Source: VAZQ01 sp046733355
Lineage (GTDB): Bacteria; Pseudomonadota; Alphaproteobacteria; Rhizobiales; Xanthobacteraceae
Reading direction: 5' to 3'
Length of the DNA stretch: 64,000 nucleotides
Assembly (NCBI GenBank): GCA_046733355.1
Contig: JBKPOZ010000057.1
Coordinates: 14,003-78,002, forward strand
Position 1 is the stretch's first letter. Each line of letters begins with the position of its first letter. Under the pieces are notes generated by a model. The model was not told the DNA's origin and did no database searches. It saw only the letters and a list, made by a program, of their open reading frames with translations. This document shows positions 16,158 through 25,184 of this stretch, piece by piece. A program made the translations under genes and the position numbers.

Positions 16158-16835
16158 ATGCCAGTGCTGATCGGATCACAAATCGGAGCCAAGACGACGA
16201 GCTGCGCCGTGCTTGCCGTCGCGCTGCTGTTTGCCATCGCAACGACAGGCCTAACAACTGCGCGCGCCGAGCCGGAGCAATCGGTAGCGGCAGAGCCGCG
16301 CACCGCCGACGACGAGTTCTCGAAGCAGCTATCGGAGCTCAAGCGCACGTTCGCAGAGCTGAGCAAGAAATTCGAGGACAGCGCCAAGACCATCGATCAT
16401 CTCAGCAGTGCGGAAGGAGCACGCAGGGAGATCGAGGAGCTGCGAGAGCATGTCAGCAAGCTGCTCGAGGCGGTGGCCGACAACGGCACAGTCTGGACCC
16501 TCGGCACAAAGGCGCTCAAGCGCGCCGAGGAGAAGCTCAGATCGCTCGAGGCAGAGACGCGATTCAAACCGGAGGATCGTCAATTCCTCATCGAGCGCTG
16601 GCGTGAGCTCAAGGCCGCCACCGAAGCCGCGATCAAGGAGCTCGACGGCGCGCGCAAGGACTTCGCCGAGCTCCTGCGCAAGCTGCAGACCAACGAGGAC
16701 TTTATCGACGAGCTCCTGCAGATACGGGAGCACCGGCGCGCGCTGGAGGTGATTCATGCGCTCAGCGACGGAATTCGCGACGCTTCCGACAAGCTGAAGA
16801 AGCTGTTGGGCAGTATCAAGACTCCCGGGGTGTGA
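16158..16835 (+). CDS. Exported coiled-coil protein of unknown function
   Basis: The N-terminal signal peptide spans about residues 1–38 (hydrophobic TTSCAVLAVALLFAIATTGL, cleavage near ARA-EP). The rest is almost entirely charged helix with heptad character, e.g. FSKQLSELKRTFAELSKKFE and FAELLRKLQTNEDFIDELL, predicting a long periplasmic coiled coil. The ATG at 16158 is chosen because it starts the signal peptide; GGAG sits unusually close (two bases). Its stop overlaps the start of the lipoprotein gene (GTGTGA), so the pair is probably translated together and may form an envelope complex. Confidence 0.65.
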   Translation: MPVLIGSQIGAKTTSCAVLAVALLFAIATTGLTTARAEPEQSVAAEPRTADDEFSKQLSELKRTFAELSKKFEDSAKTIDHLSSAEGARREIEELREHVSKLLEAVADNGTVWTLGTKALKRAEEKLRSLEAETRFKPEDRQFLIERWRELKAATEAAIKELDGARKDFAELLRKLQTNEDFIDELLQIREHRRALEVIHALSDGIRDASDKLKKLLGSIKTPGV

Positions 16836-17197
16836 GCGTGCGTGTTGCGCGCGCGGTGGCGGGCGCAGCACTCATTTTGATGTCCTGCAGTGCGGACCAG
16901 GGTACCGGGTACATCGAGATCAAGACGGTGCCGGCTTCCGCAGCAGTCATCCTCTATGTGGATGCGGTCAAGCTCGACCCGATACGCAATGGCAACGCGC
17001 TGGTTCGCCAGCGCGTAGGCACAGCGAAACTGCAGGCCGACGGCGACGGCATCAATCTTTCGGTGCTCTGCAACGTCGAAGTGAAGAAGAACCGCATCAC
17101 CACGGTGACCATCTCCGCCATTACGCGGCAGTTGCGTTGTCAGTGCAACCGTTCGAGCGGCACGGAAACGGGCGCGCTTCGCACCTGCATCGGCTAG
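16832..17197 (+). CDS. Small lipoprotein, PEGA-like
   Basis: 121 aa from a GTG overlapping the preceding stop. The type II signal is MSVRVARAVAGAALILMSCS, with Cys at position 19 (lipobox L-M-S-C). The mature part starts GYIEIKTVPASAAVILYVDA, which resembles the beta-strand PEGA pattern (G-x-I-x-I-x-S-x-P-x-x-A-x-V-x-V-D). The C-terminus has several cysteines (RCQCNRS, RTC). Likely outer-membrane anchored and functionally tied to the coiled-coil protein by translational coupling. Confidence 0.65.
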   Translation: MSVRVARAVAGAALILMSCSADQGTGYIEIKTVPASAAVILYVDAVKLDPIRNGNALVRQRVGTAKLQADGDGINLSVLCNVEVKKNRITTVTISAITRQLRCQCNRSSGTETGALRTCIG

Positions 17198-17203
17198 CGA
17201 TAA

Positions 17204-18427
17204 TTGCCACGAAGGCGGCGGGCGATCGTTGTCGGCGGCTCCATGTCGGGGCTGTTCACCGCTGCCTTCCTGCGCGCGATCGGGTGGGTTGCGGACGTGT
17301 ACGAGCGATCGCCCGTGGAGCTGGTCGGCCGCGGTGCCGGCATTACCACGCACCCGGAATTGCTGGAGGCGCTGGAAGCGAGCGGCGCGGGCACGCGCGA
17401 TCTCGGCGTGGAAGTAGCGAGGCGGATCACCATCGATCGCGCAGGTCGCGTTATCGGCGAGCACCCGTTGCGACAGGTCCTCACATCCTGGGATCGCCTG
17501 CAGCGGCTCCTGCGCTCAACCATCGACCCTGCCCAATATCACCTCGATCATACCTTCGTCGGCGCCGAAAGCAGCGGTGGCGGTCGTGTGCGCGTACACT
17601 TTGCCGAAAAACGCCCCGAGGAAGCCGATCTTCTGGTGGGCGCCGACGGCATTCGTTCGGGTGTGCGGGCGCAAGTCGCTCCCGAAGTGCAGCCCATTTA
17701 TGCCGGCTATTACATCTGGCGCGGGGCCCCGAACGAAGCCGACCTTGCGCCCGAAACCTTGCGCAGCATCTTCCCCTATTTCGTGTTTTTCCTTCCTCCT
17801 CGCCAACAGGTCATAGGCTATCCGATCTCGGGGTTCGACAACGACCTCCGGCCGGGGCATCGACGCTACAATTTCATCTGGTACCGGGTGGGCGATGCAG
17901 ACACGCTGCGGAAAATGTGTGTCGACGAGGACGGCCAGCAGCACGAATTTTCGGTGCCGCCGCCGCTCATTCGCGAGGATCTCATTGCACAGATGCGCGC
18001 CGACGCCGAGCGCACCATGCCAGAAGTTTTTTTGGATTGCCTGCGCCGCATCGAGCGGCCATTCTTCACCCCCATCTATGACTTTGTCTCGCCGACGATC
18101 GTCTTCAGCCGCACGGCCCTGGTAGGCGATGCCGCCTCCTCGGCGCGCCCGCATATGGGCTTTGGAGTGGCGAAGGCCGGAGGCGACGCACAGGCTTTGG
18201 CGCAGTCACTCTCCGAACACGATGAGATCGATGCAGCACTCTCCCACTACAACGCGGTGCGTCAGCCCATCGGCGAGCGCATTGTCCGACACGGTCGCCT
18301 GCTGGGAACGCACCTGGGCGTCGACCTTAAAACCGTTGAGGACCGCAGGATGTGGAAGCTCCTGCAGGATCACCACGCCATGATGACGTGGATCGCGGTG
18401 CCGAATTTTTTGGCGGCCCGGGTATGA
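17204..18427 (+). CDS. FAD-dependent monooxygenase (PHBH-type aromatic hydroxylase family)
   Basis: 407 aa from a TTG start (MPRRRRAIVVGGSMSGLFTA). The FAD-binding dinucleotide motif is GGSMSG, followed at about residue 33 by the ribose-binding acidic residue in VYERS. The second FAD motif is in VGADGIRSGVRAQV, and the GD motif is in LVGDAASSARPHMGFGVAKA. Relatives such as 2,6-dihydroxypyridine 3-monooxygenase share this layout, but the substrate cannot be read from sequence. It begins seven bases after the lipoprotein stop on the same strand. Confidence 0.82.
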   Translation: MPRRRRAIVVGGSMSGLFTAAFLRAIGWVADVYERSPVELVGRGAGITTHPELLEALEASGAGTRDLGVEVARRITIDRAGRVIGEHPLRQVLTSWDRLQRLLRSTIDPAQYHLDHTFVGAESSGGGRVRVHFAEKRPEEADLLVGADGIRSGVRAQVAPEVQPIYAGYYIWRGAPNEADLAPETLRSIFPYFVFFLPPRQQVIGYPISGFDNDLRPGHRRYNFIWYRVGDADTLRKMCVDEDGQQHEFSVPPPLIREDLIAQMRADAERTMPEVFLDCLRRIERPFFTPIYDFVSPTIVFSRTALVGDAASSARPHMGFGVAKAGGDAQALAQSLSEHDEIDAALSHYNAVRQPIGERIVRHGRLLGTHLGVDLKTVEDRRMWKLLQDHHAMMTWIAVPNFLAARV

Positions 18428-18540
18428 ACGATCTTCCGCGATCCGATTACGCGCCCAACATGAGGTACAATGCTGGGCTCACGATCATGGAGTTCGGCGG
18501 ATAAGCACGAAGCGGTATGAACTGGTAAGGAGAATAAGGG

Positions 18541-19026
18541 ATGAAGAATAGAACCGGCTTGCTGAAACTGGCTTGTGCAATGGCGGTCTGCATCGGTGCA
18601 TTTCTTGTGATTGAGCAGGGCGGATTGGCACAGGGCGCGCGCAAGACAAAGCTCGCACCTCCTGAAGTATTCCAGCCGCCGTTCCCATATTCCTTGGGCA
18701 TTTCGGCGGAAGGCAAGCGTATGATCTTCGTCGCGGGACAAGTCGCCCTCGATGCAAAGGGCGCGCTTGTGGGCAAGGACGATCCCGAGGCGCAGTCGCG
18801 TCAGGTCTTCACCAATATGAAGGCGGTGCTCGAAGCGGCCGGCGCAAAGATGGACGACGTGGTGAAGATCACCATGATCGTGCGCAACGGCGGTGATTTC
18901 ACAAAAATCGGTGGCGTGCGGAAGGAGTTCTTCAAAGAGCCGTACCCCGCTAGCACCGCCTTCATTGCCCCGCTGCTCAATCCCGACTGGCTCGTGGAAG
19001 TCGAGGCGATTGCGGTGGTGAACTGA
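18541..19026 (+). CDS. Exported RidA/YjgF-family protein
   Basis: 161 aa with AAGGAGAATAAGG before the ATG. A signal peptide covers residues 1–31 (LACAMAVCIGAFLVI, cleavage near LAQ-GA), unusual for a family that is normally cytoplasmic. The RidA core follows: FVAGQVALDAKGALVG, a MDDVVKITMIV strand, and PDWLVEVEAIAVV at the end. Where enamine/imine deaminases have the catalytic Arg (YPARS), this protein has YPASTAF, so classic 2-aminoacrylate deaminase activity is unlikely. Related Arg-less Rid groups have unknown roles. It lies 70 bp upstream of the RND efflux genes. Confidence 0.85.
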   Translation: MKNRTGLLKLACAMAVCIGAFLVIEQGGLAQGARKTKLAPPEVFQPPFPYSLGISAEGKRMIFVAGQVALDAKGALVGKDDPEAQSRQVFTNMKAVLEAAGAKMDDVVKITMIVRNGGDFTKIGGVRKEFFKEPYPASTAFIAPLLNPDWLVEVEAIAVVN

Positions 19027-19095
19027 GATGGAGGCATTGTTTTGTGGATAACGAGTACCCAGTTGAGCAGCTTTGGTGCGGCAAGGAGGAGCGGG

Positions 19096-20214
19096 ATGCC
19101 TGACGGGTCGTTGTTGCGGAACGGCGTACTTGCAGCAGTCGCCATTGCCGCTCTTGGCACCACTGCGGCGGCCCAAACCGCTGCGCCACCACCCGCTGTT
19201 ACCGTCACCCCCGTGGTCAGCCGCCAGGTGCAGGAAACCGGCGAGTTCATCGGGCGGGTGACCGCCATCGACAAGGTCGATGTGGTGGCGCGCGTATCCG
19301 GGTTCATCGAGGAGCGCAATTTCACCGAAGGCCAGCAGGTCAAGAAAGACGATCTCCTGTTCCGCATCGAGCAGGCAACCTACAAGGCCGCCGTCGAGCA
19401 GCAGCGTGCCGCTCTCGCCCGGGCAAAGGCGACCGAAGTGAACGCAAAGCTTGCGCTCGAACGCGGCAAGGAGCTCATACGCAACAATAACATTCCGCAA
19501 TCGACCCTTGATCAGCGTGCCGCCGACGAGGCCGCTGCTCAGGCCAGTGTGCTGGAAGCGCAGGCGCTGCTCGACCAGGCGGAGATCAACCTCGGGTACA
19601 CGGAAATCCGCTCGCCCATCGACGGCCGTATCGGGCTTGCCTATTTCACGGTTGGGAATCTCGTCGGCCCTTCGTCGGGAAAGCTTGCCACCATTGTCAG
19701 CCAGGATCCGATCTATGTGATCTTCCAGGCGAGCAGCCGCGACGTGCTCGCCTATAAAAAGAGAATCGCGGAAGCAGGCAACAAGAGCCCGCACGCGGCC
19801 ATCCACATCAGATTGCCGGATGGCAGCGTCTACCCGCATGCGGGTCAGACCAATTTTCTTGATGTTCAGGTCGATCCAAATACCGACACCGTCTCCGTGC
19901 GGGCGCAAGTGCCGAACCCGGATCGCATTCTCCTCCCTGGGGGCGTGGTCGGTGTCACCACCGAAAGAGGAGAGCCGCGTGCGGCGCTTCTCATCCCGCA
20001 GTCCGCGGTCCAGCTCGATCAGGGCGGCCGTTACGTGCTGATTGTCGATTCAGCAAACAAGGTCGAGCTGCGGCGCATCACGACCGGCGTCGAGCAGGGG
20101 CGCGACGTCGTCGTGACGAATGGCCTGAAGCAAGGCGAGCTGGTGATCGTCGAAGGTATCCAGAAGGTACGCACCGGCCAGGTCGTCACCCCGAACACGA
20201 CTCCGGGGGGCTAG
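19096..20214 (+). CDS. RND efflux periplasmic adaptor (membrane fusion protein)
   Basis: 372 aa. The start at 19096 is set by AAGGAGGAG. Signal peptide to about residue 29 (AVAIAALGTTAAAQ). The biotinyl-lipoyl half-motifs are VVARVSGFIEERNFTEGQQV and LGYTEIRSPIDGRIGLAYFT, flanking an alpha-helical hairpin (residues about 80–150) rich in Ala/Gln/Lys. Beta-barrel and membrane-proximal domains follow to the GVEQGRDVVVTNGLKQGELV segment. It bridges the pump at 20477 to an outer membrane channel, which is not encoded here. Confidence 0.92.
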   Translation: MPDGSLLRNGVLAAVAIAALGTTAAAQTAAPPPAVTVTPVVSRQVQETGEFIGRVTAIDKVDVVARVSGFIEERNFTEGQQVKKDDLLFRIEQATYKAAVEQQRAALARAKATEVNAKLALERGKELIRNNNIPQSTLDQRAADEAAAQASVLEAQALLDQAEINLGYTEIRSPIDGRIGLAYFTVGNLVGPSSGKLATIVSQDPIYVIFQASSRDVLAYKKRIAEAGNKSPHAAIHIRLPDGSVYPHAGQTNFLDVQVDPNTDTVSVRAQVPNPDRILLPGGVVGVTTERGEPRAALLIPQSAVQLDQGGRYVLIVDSANKVELRRITTGVEQGRDVVVTNGLKQGELVIVEGIQKVRTGQVVTPNTTPGG

Positions 20215-20320
20215 GTGCAGCAGGGTGCGGATATGGCTCCCCACAAAGGGCAGGCCCTTCGCATATGAAAGCAAGTGCGGCAGAACAGGGCAGGGAAGCC
20301 ATAATCACGGTTCTGCACCC

Positions 20321-20452
20321 TTGTAGGGGCGGGTTTTAGACCCGCCCCCTCTCGATCTTGTTCCATCCTGTGCGCTCGAACCGATGATCCCGACACAATC
20401 TGGAGAGCGGAGATTGCCAGAACAGGGCGGGTTTGAAACCCGCCCCTACAAA
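20321..20452. repeat. Pair of inverted GTAGGGGCGGGTTT REP-like elements
   Basis: Two copies of a hairpin-forming unit: TTGTAGGGGCGGGTTTTAGA continuing CCCGCCCC at 20321–20348, and its inverted counterpart AGGGCGGGTTTGAAACCCGC continuing CCCTACAA at 20424–20452. The facing arrangement resembles a BIME. It lies between the adaptor and pump genes and could modulate their relative expression. Confidence 0.75.
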
Positions 20453-20476
20453 CTACAAACGTTGGCGGCTTAGCGG

Positions 20477-23400
20477 ATGTTCTCCAACATCTTCATCGAC
20501 AGGCCGCGGTTGGCCTTCGTTGTCTCCATTGTCATTACGCTTGCCGGCATCATTGCGATCAGGGCGATTCCGATCGCGCAGTTCCCGGACATCGTGCCGC
20601 CGCAGGTGACCGTCACTGCGAATTATCCGGGTGCCGACGCGCAAGTGGTCGAGACCACGGTAGCCCAGCCGATCGAGCAGCAGATTAACGGTGTCGACAA
20701 CGCGCTTTACTATCAATCGGCGAGCGGTGCCGACGGCAGCTACACGCTGACCGTCACCTTCGCGCTGGGCACCGATCCCGACATCAATACCGTCAACGTG
20801 CAGAATCGCGCGAGCCTCGCGATCCCGCAGCTTCCTGTGGAAGTGTCGCGCGCCGGCCTGACCGTTCGCAAAAAATCTGCTGCGCTGCTGCAAGTGATCA
20901 CCATCTATTCGCCCGACAACACGTTTGATCCGGTCTATCTGAGCAACTACGCGACCATCAACGTCATCGATCCGCTGGCGCGCATCAAAGGCGTGGGACA
21001 GGTCACGCTGTTTGGCCCGCTCGATTATTCGCTGCGCATCTGGCTCGATCCCGACCGCCTCACCCAGCTCAACCTGACCCCGGGCGACGTCATTGCGGCG
21101 GTGCAGAGCCAGAACGTTCAGGCGGCGCTGGGCCGCATCGGGGCGGCGCCGACCGGGCCCCAGCAGCAGGTGCAGATCAACATCACAACTAAAGGGCGGC
21201 TCACCCAACCCGAGGAATTCGCCGGCATCGTGCTGCGCGCAAATCCCGACGGCTCCCTCGTACGCGTCAAGGATGTCGCGCAAGTCGAAATGAGCGCCAA
21301 GTCCCGGGACCGTTACAGCCGCTTCAACGGCGCGCCGACGGCGGCTCTCGGGATTTATCAGTCTCCCGGATCAAACGCGGTGGAGGTCGCGCAACGCGTT
21401 CGCGATACGATGACGGAGCTGGCCAAGCGCTTCCCCAATGATCTCGCCTATGGGGTGTTTTTCGATAACACGGTCTTTGTGACGGCCACCCTCAATGAGG
21501 TCGTCCACACGCTCGTGATCGCTATCATTCTCGTCGCCATCGTGGTGTTTTTGTTTCTCGGACGCCTGCGAACGACGCTGATCCCGCTCGTCGCGGTGCC
21601 GGTCTCGATCATCGGCACTTTCGCGGTGATGCTGCTCATCGGCTATACGGCCAACACCGTCTCCCTCCTCGCCCTCGTGCTCGCCATCGGCATCGTCGTC
21701 GACGACGCCATCGTTGTGGTGGAGAACGTCGAGCGGGTGATGGAGGAAAATCCTGAAATGCCGGTGCCGGACGCCTGCAAGAAGGCGATGGCCGAGATCA
21801 CCGGTCCGATCATCGCCATCACGCTCGTACTGCTCTCGGTTTTCGTGCCGGTGGCTTTCATCCCTGGCATCAGCGGTCAGCTCTTTCGTCAGTTTGCCGT
21901 GGCTGTTTCCGTTTCCATGCTGATCTCCGCGCTCAACGCGCTGACCTTGAGCCCCGCGCTCTGCGCGGTGCTGCTCAAGCATGGGCAAACGAGCAGGGGT
22001 CCCATGCGGCGCGTCCTCGGCGCAATTGAATATGCGCGTCACGGCTATGTCGCCGTGGTGCGCAGGCTCACGCGCGTTGTCATAGTCGGCTTCGTGATCG
22101 TTATCGGCACCCTTGCCGCAGCCGCTCTGCTCTTCTCGAGGGTGCCGCAGGGCTTTCTGCCCGAGGAGGATCAAGGTGCATTCTTCGCCACGCTGCGCCT
22201 GCCGGAAGGCGCCTCCATCGTGCGTACCGCGGATGTCGTGAAGCAGGTCGAGGATACGGTGCGCCCAATAGCGGGGGTACAAGGGGTGCTCTCCGTTGTC
22301 GGGTTCAACTTCATCGATGGCACTGCCGCTTCGAACCAGGCGTTCTTTGTCGTTCGACTCAAGCCGTACGAAGAGCGTACCAAGAAGGAAGAAAGTGCCG
22401 GCGCCATCATCGCCCGGTTGCGGCCGCAGATGGCGGCAATCCGGGGAGCTATCGGCTTTCCATTCAACCTGCCACCAATACTCGGCCTTGGAAGCACCGG
22501 CGGCTTTCAGTACGCCCTTGAGGCGCTGCAAGGGCAGTCGGCGACCGACATCGCCGCGGCGCTGCGCGCGCTCGTCGTTGCGGCCAATGCGGAGCCGGAG
22601 CTTGCGGGCGTCTACAGCACCTATGCGGCAGATACGCCGCAGATTTATCTGGAGATCGACCGCGACAAGGTGCAGGTGCTCGGGATCAAGCTGAACGACA
22701 TATTCAACGCGCTGCAGTCGACGCTGGGCAGCTACTACGTCAATGACTTCAACGTATTTGGCCGCACCTGGCAGGTGAACATCCAGGCAGAAACGCAGTT
22801 TCGCGACAACATCGACGACATCTACCGCATTTACGTGCGCAACGCGCAAGGCGGGATGGTGCCCATGCGCGCGCTCGCCGAGGCGAAGCTGGTGCAGGGT
22901 CCGCAGACGGTGGTCCGCTACAACGGATTTCGCGGCGCGATCGTCAACGGTGCGACGAAGCCCGGCTACAGCTCGGGTCAGGGGCTCGCCGCGATGGAGC
23001 GCGTCTCGGCAAAAACGCTCCCGGCAGGCTACGGCTACGAATGGACCGGCACCGCGCTCCAGGAAAAGGCCGCAAGCGGGCGCACCGGCTTCGTGCTCGG
23101 CCTTGCGGTGCTTTTCGCGTATCTCTTTCTCGTCGCGCTTTATGAAAGCTGGAATATTCCACTTCCCGCGCTGCTTTCAGTGAGCGTGGCCGTGCTCGGG
23201 GCGATTTTTGCCGTGGCAATCTCCGGCCTGAGCTTTGACGTCTATGCGCAGATCGGCCTTGTGGTGCTCATTGCACTTGCCGCCAAGAACGGCATCCTGA
23301 TTGTCGCTTTTGCGGTCGAGCAGCGCGCGCTCGGCAAGGATGTTCGAGCCGCCGCCATCGAAGGAGCATCGCTGAGGTTTCGTCCGGTGATGATGACGAG

Positions 23401-23590
23401 CTTCGCATTCATTCTCGGGCTGCTGCCGCTGGTGATTGCGACCGGAGCGGGCGCCATAACCCGAAAGGCGGTGGGCACGCCGGTGTTCGGCGGCATGCTG
23501 GCTGCCTCCCTGATCGGCATTTTTATTATTCCGCTGCTCTACATTTCTGCGGAGAGCGTCCGCCATTGGCGTCGTCCAAAGAAACCATAA
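20477..23590 (+). CDS. RND multidrug efflux transporter, inner membrane pump (AcrB/MexF type)
   Basis: 1037 aa HAE1-family proton/drug antiporter. It starts MFSNIFIDRPRLAFVVSIVI, the first of 12 helices. The proton-relay Asp pair is in GIVVDDAIVVVENVERVM (helix 4) and the relay Lys is in LIALAAKNGILIVAFAVEQ (helix 10). Two large periplasmic loops (residues about 30–335 and 560–865) form the porter and funnel domains. QFPDIVPPQVTVTANYPGA is a family landmark. It acts with the adaptor just upstream; no outer membrane factor or regulator gene is adjacent. Confidence 0.94.
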   Translation: MFSNIFIDRPRLAFVVSIVITLAGIIAIRAIPIAQFPDIVPPQVTVTANYPGADAQVVETTVAQPIEQQINGVDNALYYQSASGADGSYTLTVTFALGTDPDINTVNVQNRASLAIPQLPVEVSRAGLTVRKKSAALLQVITIYSPDNTFDPVYLSNYATINVIDPLARIKGVGQVTLFGPLDYSLRIWLDPDRLTQLNLTPGDVIAAVQSQNVQAALGRIGAAPTGPQQQVQINITTKGRLTQPEEFAGIVLRANPDGSLVRVKDVAQVEMSAKSRDRYSRFNGAPTAALGIYQSPGSNAVEVAQRVRDTMTELAKRFPNDLAYGVFFDNTVFVTATLNEVVHTLVIAIILVAIVVFLFLGRLRTTLIPLVAVPVSIIGTFAVMLLIGYTANTVSLLALVLAIGIVVDDAIVVVENVERVMEENPEMPVPDACKKAMAEITGPIIAITLVLLSVFVPVAFIPGISGQLFRQFAVAVSVSMLISALNALTLSPALCAVLLKHGQTSRGPMRRVLGAIEYARHGYVAVVRRLTRVVIVGFVIVIGTLAAAALLFSRVPQGFLPEEDQGAFFATLRLPEGASIVRTADVVKQVEDTVRPIAGVQGVLSVVGFNFIDGTAASNQAFFVVRLKPYEERTKKEESAGAIIARLRPQMAAIRGAIGFPFNLPPILGLGSTGGFQYALEALQGQSATDIAAALRALVVAANAEPELAGVYSTYAADTPQIYLEIDRDKVQVLGIKLNDIFNALQSTLGSYYVNDFNVFGRTWQVNIQAETQFRDNIDDIYRIYVRNAQGGMVPMRALAEAKLVQGPQTVVRYNGFRGAIVNGATKPGYSSGQGLAAMERVSAKTLPAGYGYEWTGTALQEKAASGRTGFVLGLAVLFAYLFLVALYESWNIPLPALLSVSVAVLGAIFAVAISGLSFDVYAQIGLVVLIALAAKNGILIVAFAVEQRALGKDVRAAAIEGASLRFRPVMMTSFAFILGLLPLVIATGAGAITRKAVGTPVFGGMLAASLIGIFIIPLLYISAESVRHWRRPKKP

Positions 23591-23636
23591 ACGGCGATGC
23601 GCTTCGATCCGCTCACTTGCATCCAACATGCGCGCC

Positions 23637-23748
23637 GTCATTCCGGCCGAGGTCCAAAGGACCGAGGCCCGGAATCCATAACCCCAGGCCTGTGGTTATG
23701 GATTCCGGGCTCGCCCCTTCGCTTCGCTACGCGGCGCCCCGGAATGAC
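23637..23748. repeat. Large nested palindromic intergenic element
   Basis: Outer arms GTCATTCCGG and CCGGAATGAC enclose an inner palindrome CCCGGAATCCATAACC with GGTTATGGATTCCGGG. It lies between the convergent RND pump and amidase genes and probably folds in both transcripts. A degraded member of the same family is at 7193–7341. Confidence 0.8.
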
Positions 23749-23756
23749 TGTGCTTT

Positions 23757-25184
23757 TTACACGGCCTCCGCGGAACGGATTGCGGGGAGGCGCGCGGAGG
23801 TCGCCCCGAGAGGCAAGTCAATTGACTCGTGGAATGCGGCGGCAATCGCTGCGGCTTTCGTTTCGTGGAACGGCGGGGCGATCACCGTGATGCCGAGCGC
23901 CAGGCCGTCGTTGCGAAAACCGGCCGGTACCGCGACTCCGCACAGCTCCATCAGGTTAGCGTAGTTGGTGTAGCTGCCGAGGCGCGCGTTCAGGCCGATC
24001 GGATCGGCTTCGATTTGCGCAATGGTGAAAATCGTGGGCGTTGTCGGCACCACCAGTACATCCATGCTCTCGAACAGGCGCCGCGCCTCGCGTCTAAGCT
24101 CGGCGAGCCGGTGCATGGCGCGGAATGTATCGACAGCCGTCCAGCTCTCTGCGGAGGCCAGAATGGAGCGAGTGACGGGGTGGAGCTTGTCTTTGTCCCG
24201 TCCCACGAATTCATCAATGACCGCATTGCGCTCGGCCAGAAAAGGGCCCTCGTAAAGCAGGCGCTGGGCCGCGGCGAACGGCGCAAAATCGATTTCGACC
24301 GGTTTGCCGCCAAGTCTCTCAAGGCGGCGAACGGCTTCCTCGAACAGGCGCGCGGCCTCGGCATCCCCGCAGAAATCGAGATGTTCACGCGCCGGTATGC
24401 CGAATCGAAAAGAGGTGACGAGAGGCAGCGCAGAGAGATCGCAGCTCTCGGCTTCCCGTTCGGAAAATAGATCCTCAGGATCATACCCGGCGATGAGACG
24501 AAGCACTTCCATGCCGTCAGCAACGGTGAGCGAAAAAACGGAAATGGTTTCGAGCGTGCGTGCGGTGCCGCCGCTCACCACGGCGCTGTTGCTCACGAGG
24601 CCGGGCGTCGGCTTGACGCCCACGATGTTGGCAAAGGCGGCCGGCACGCGCCCGGAACCCGCGGCATCATTGCCGAGCGCAAAGGATACGAGCCCGGCAC
24701 CTACGGCCACTGCCGAGCCCGAACTTGATCCGCCCGGGATGTAACGGGCATCAAATACATTGCGCGGCGTGCCATAGGGACTGCGCGTGCCCACCAAGCC
24801 GATGGCGAACTGGTCCATGTTGGTCTTGCCGATCACGACCGCCCCGGCATCGAGCAGCCGCTGCACCGCGGGCCCTGTTGTGCTCGCAATACGCCGCGAG
24901 GGCGGGAAAGCGCTGGTCGAAGGCAGGCCCGGGACATCGATGTTGTCCTTGATGGCGCAAGGAATGCCCCAGAGCGGCGCCTGCCGGGACAAGGTGATCA
25001 CTCGAGCGCAGGCCGCGAGTGCATCCTCGCGCGGTACGAGGTGAATCCAGACATGATCCTCCCCGCGGCTCGCGATGCGGTCGTACACGGCCGAGATTAC
25101 GTCATGCGGAGTGGCGGCACCGCTCGCGTAAGCCTGGCGGAGTGTCGTGAAATCAAGGCTCCCGTCCCTTGCTGACCAGGTCAC
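23757..25184 (-). CDS. Amidase, AtzF/allophanate hydrolase N-terminal type
   Basis: Amidase-signature enzyme. The start is placed at the GTG at 25184, which overlaps the stop of the amidotransferase gene (GTGA); a longer frame to 25214 would overlap by 34 bp. The Ser–cisSer–Lys triad is visible: Lys in CAIKDNIDVPG, cis-Ser in PGGSSSGSAVAVGAG and the nucleophile in GNDAAGSGRVPAAF. The sequence resembles allophanate hydrolase (GLPSTSAFPP, VGTRSPYGTPRN), but at about 475 aa it lacks the separate C-terminal domain of full AtzF and no urea carboxylase is nearby. The physiological amide is therefore uncertain. Confidence 0.85.
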   Translation of the reverse strand: MTWSARDGSLDFTTLRQAYASGAATPHDVISAVYDRIASRGEDHVWIHLVPREDALAACARVITLSRQAPLWGIPCAIKDNIDVPGLPSTSAFPPSRRIASTTGPAVQRLLDAGAVVIGKTNMDQFAIGLVGTRSPYGTPRNVFDARYIPGGSSSGSAVAVGAGLVSFALGNDAAGSGRVPAAFANIVGVKPTPGLVSNSAVVSGGTARTLETISVFSLTVADGMEVLRLIAGYDPEDLFSEREAESCDLSALPLVTSFRFGIPAREHLDFCGDAEAARLFEEAVRRLERLGGKPVEIDFAPFAAAQRLLYEGPFLAERNAVIDEFVGRDKDKLHPVTRSILASAESWTAVDTFRAMHRLAELRREARRLFESMDVLVVPTTPTIFTIAQIEADPIGLNARLGSYTNYANLMELCGVAVPAGFRNDGLALGITVIAPPFHETKAAAIAAAFHESIDLPLGATSARLPAIRSAEAV

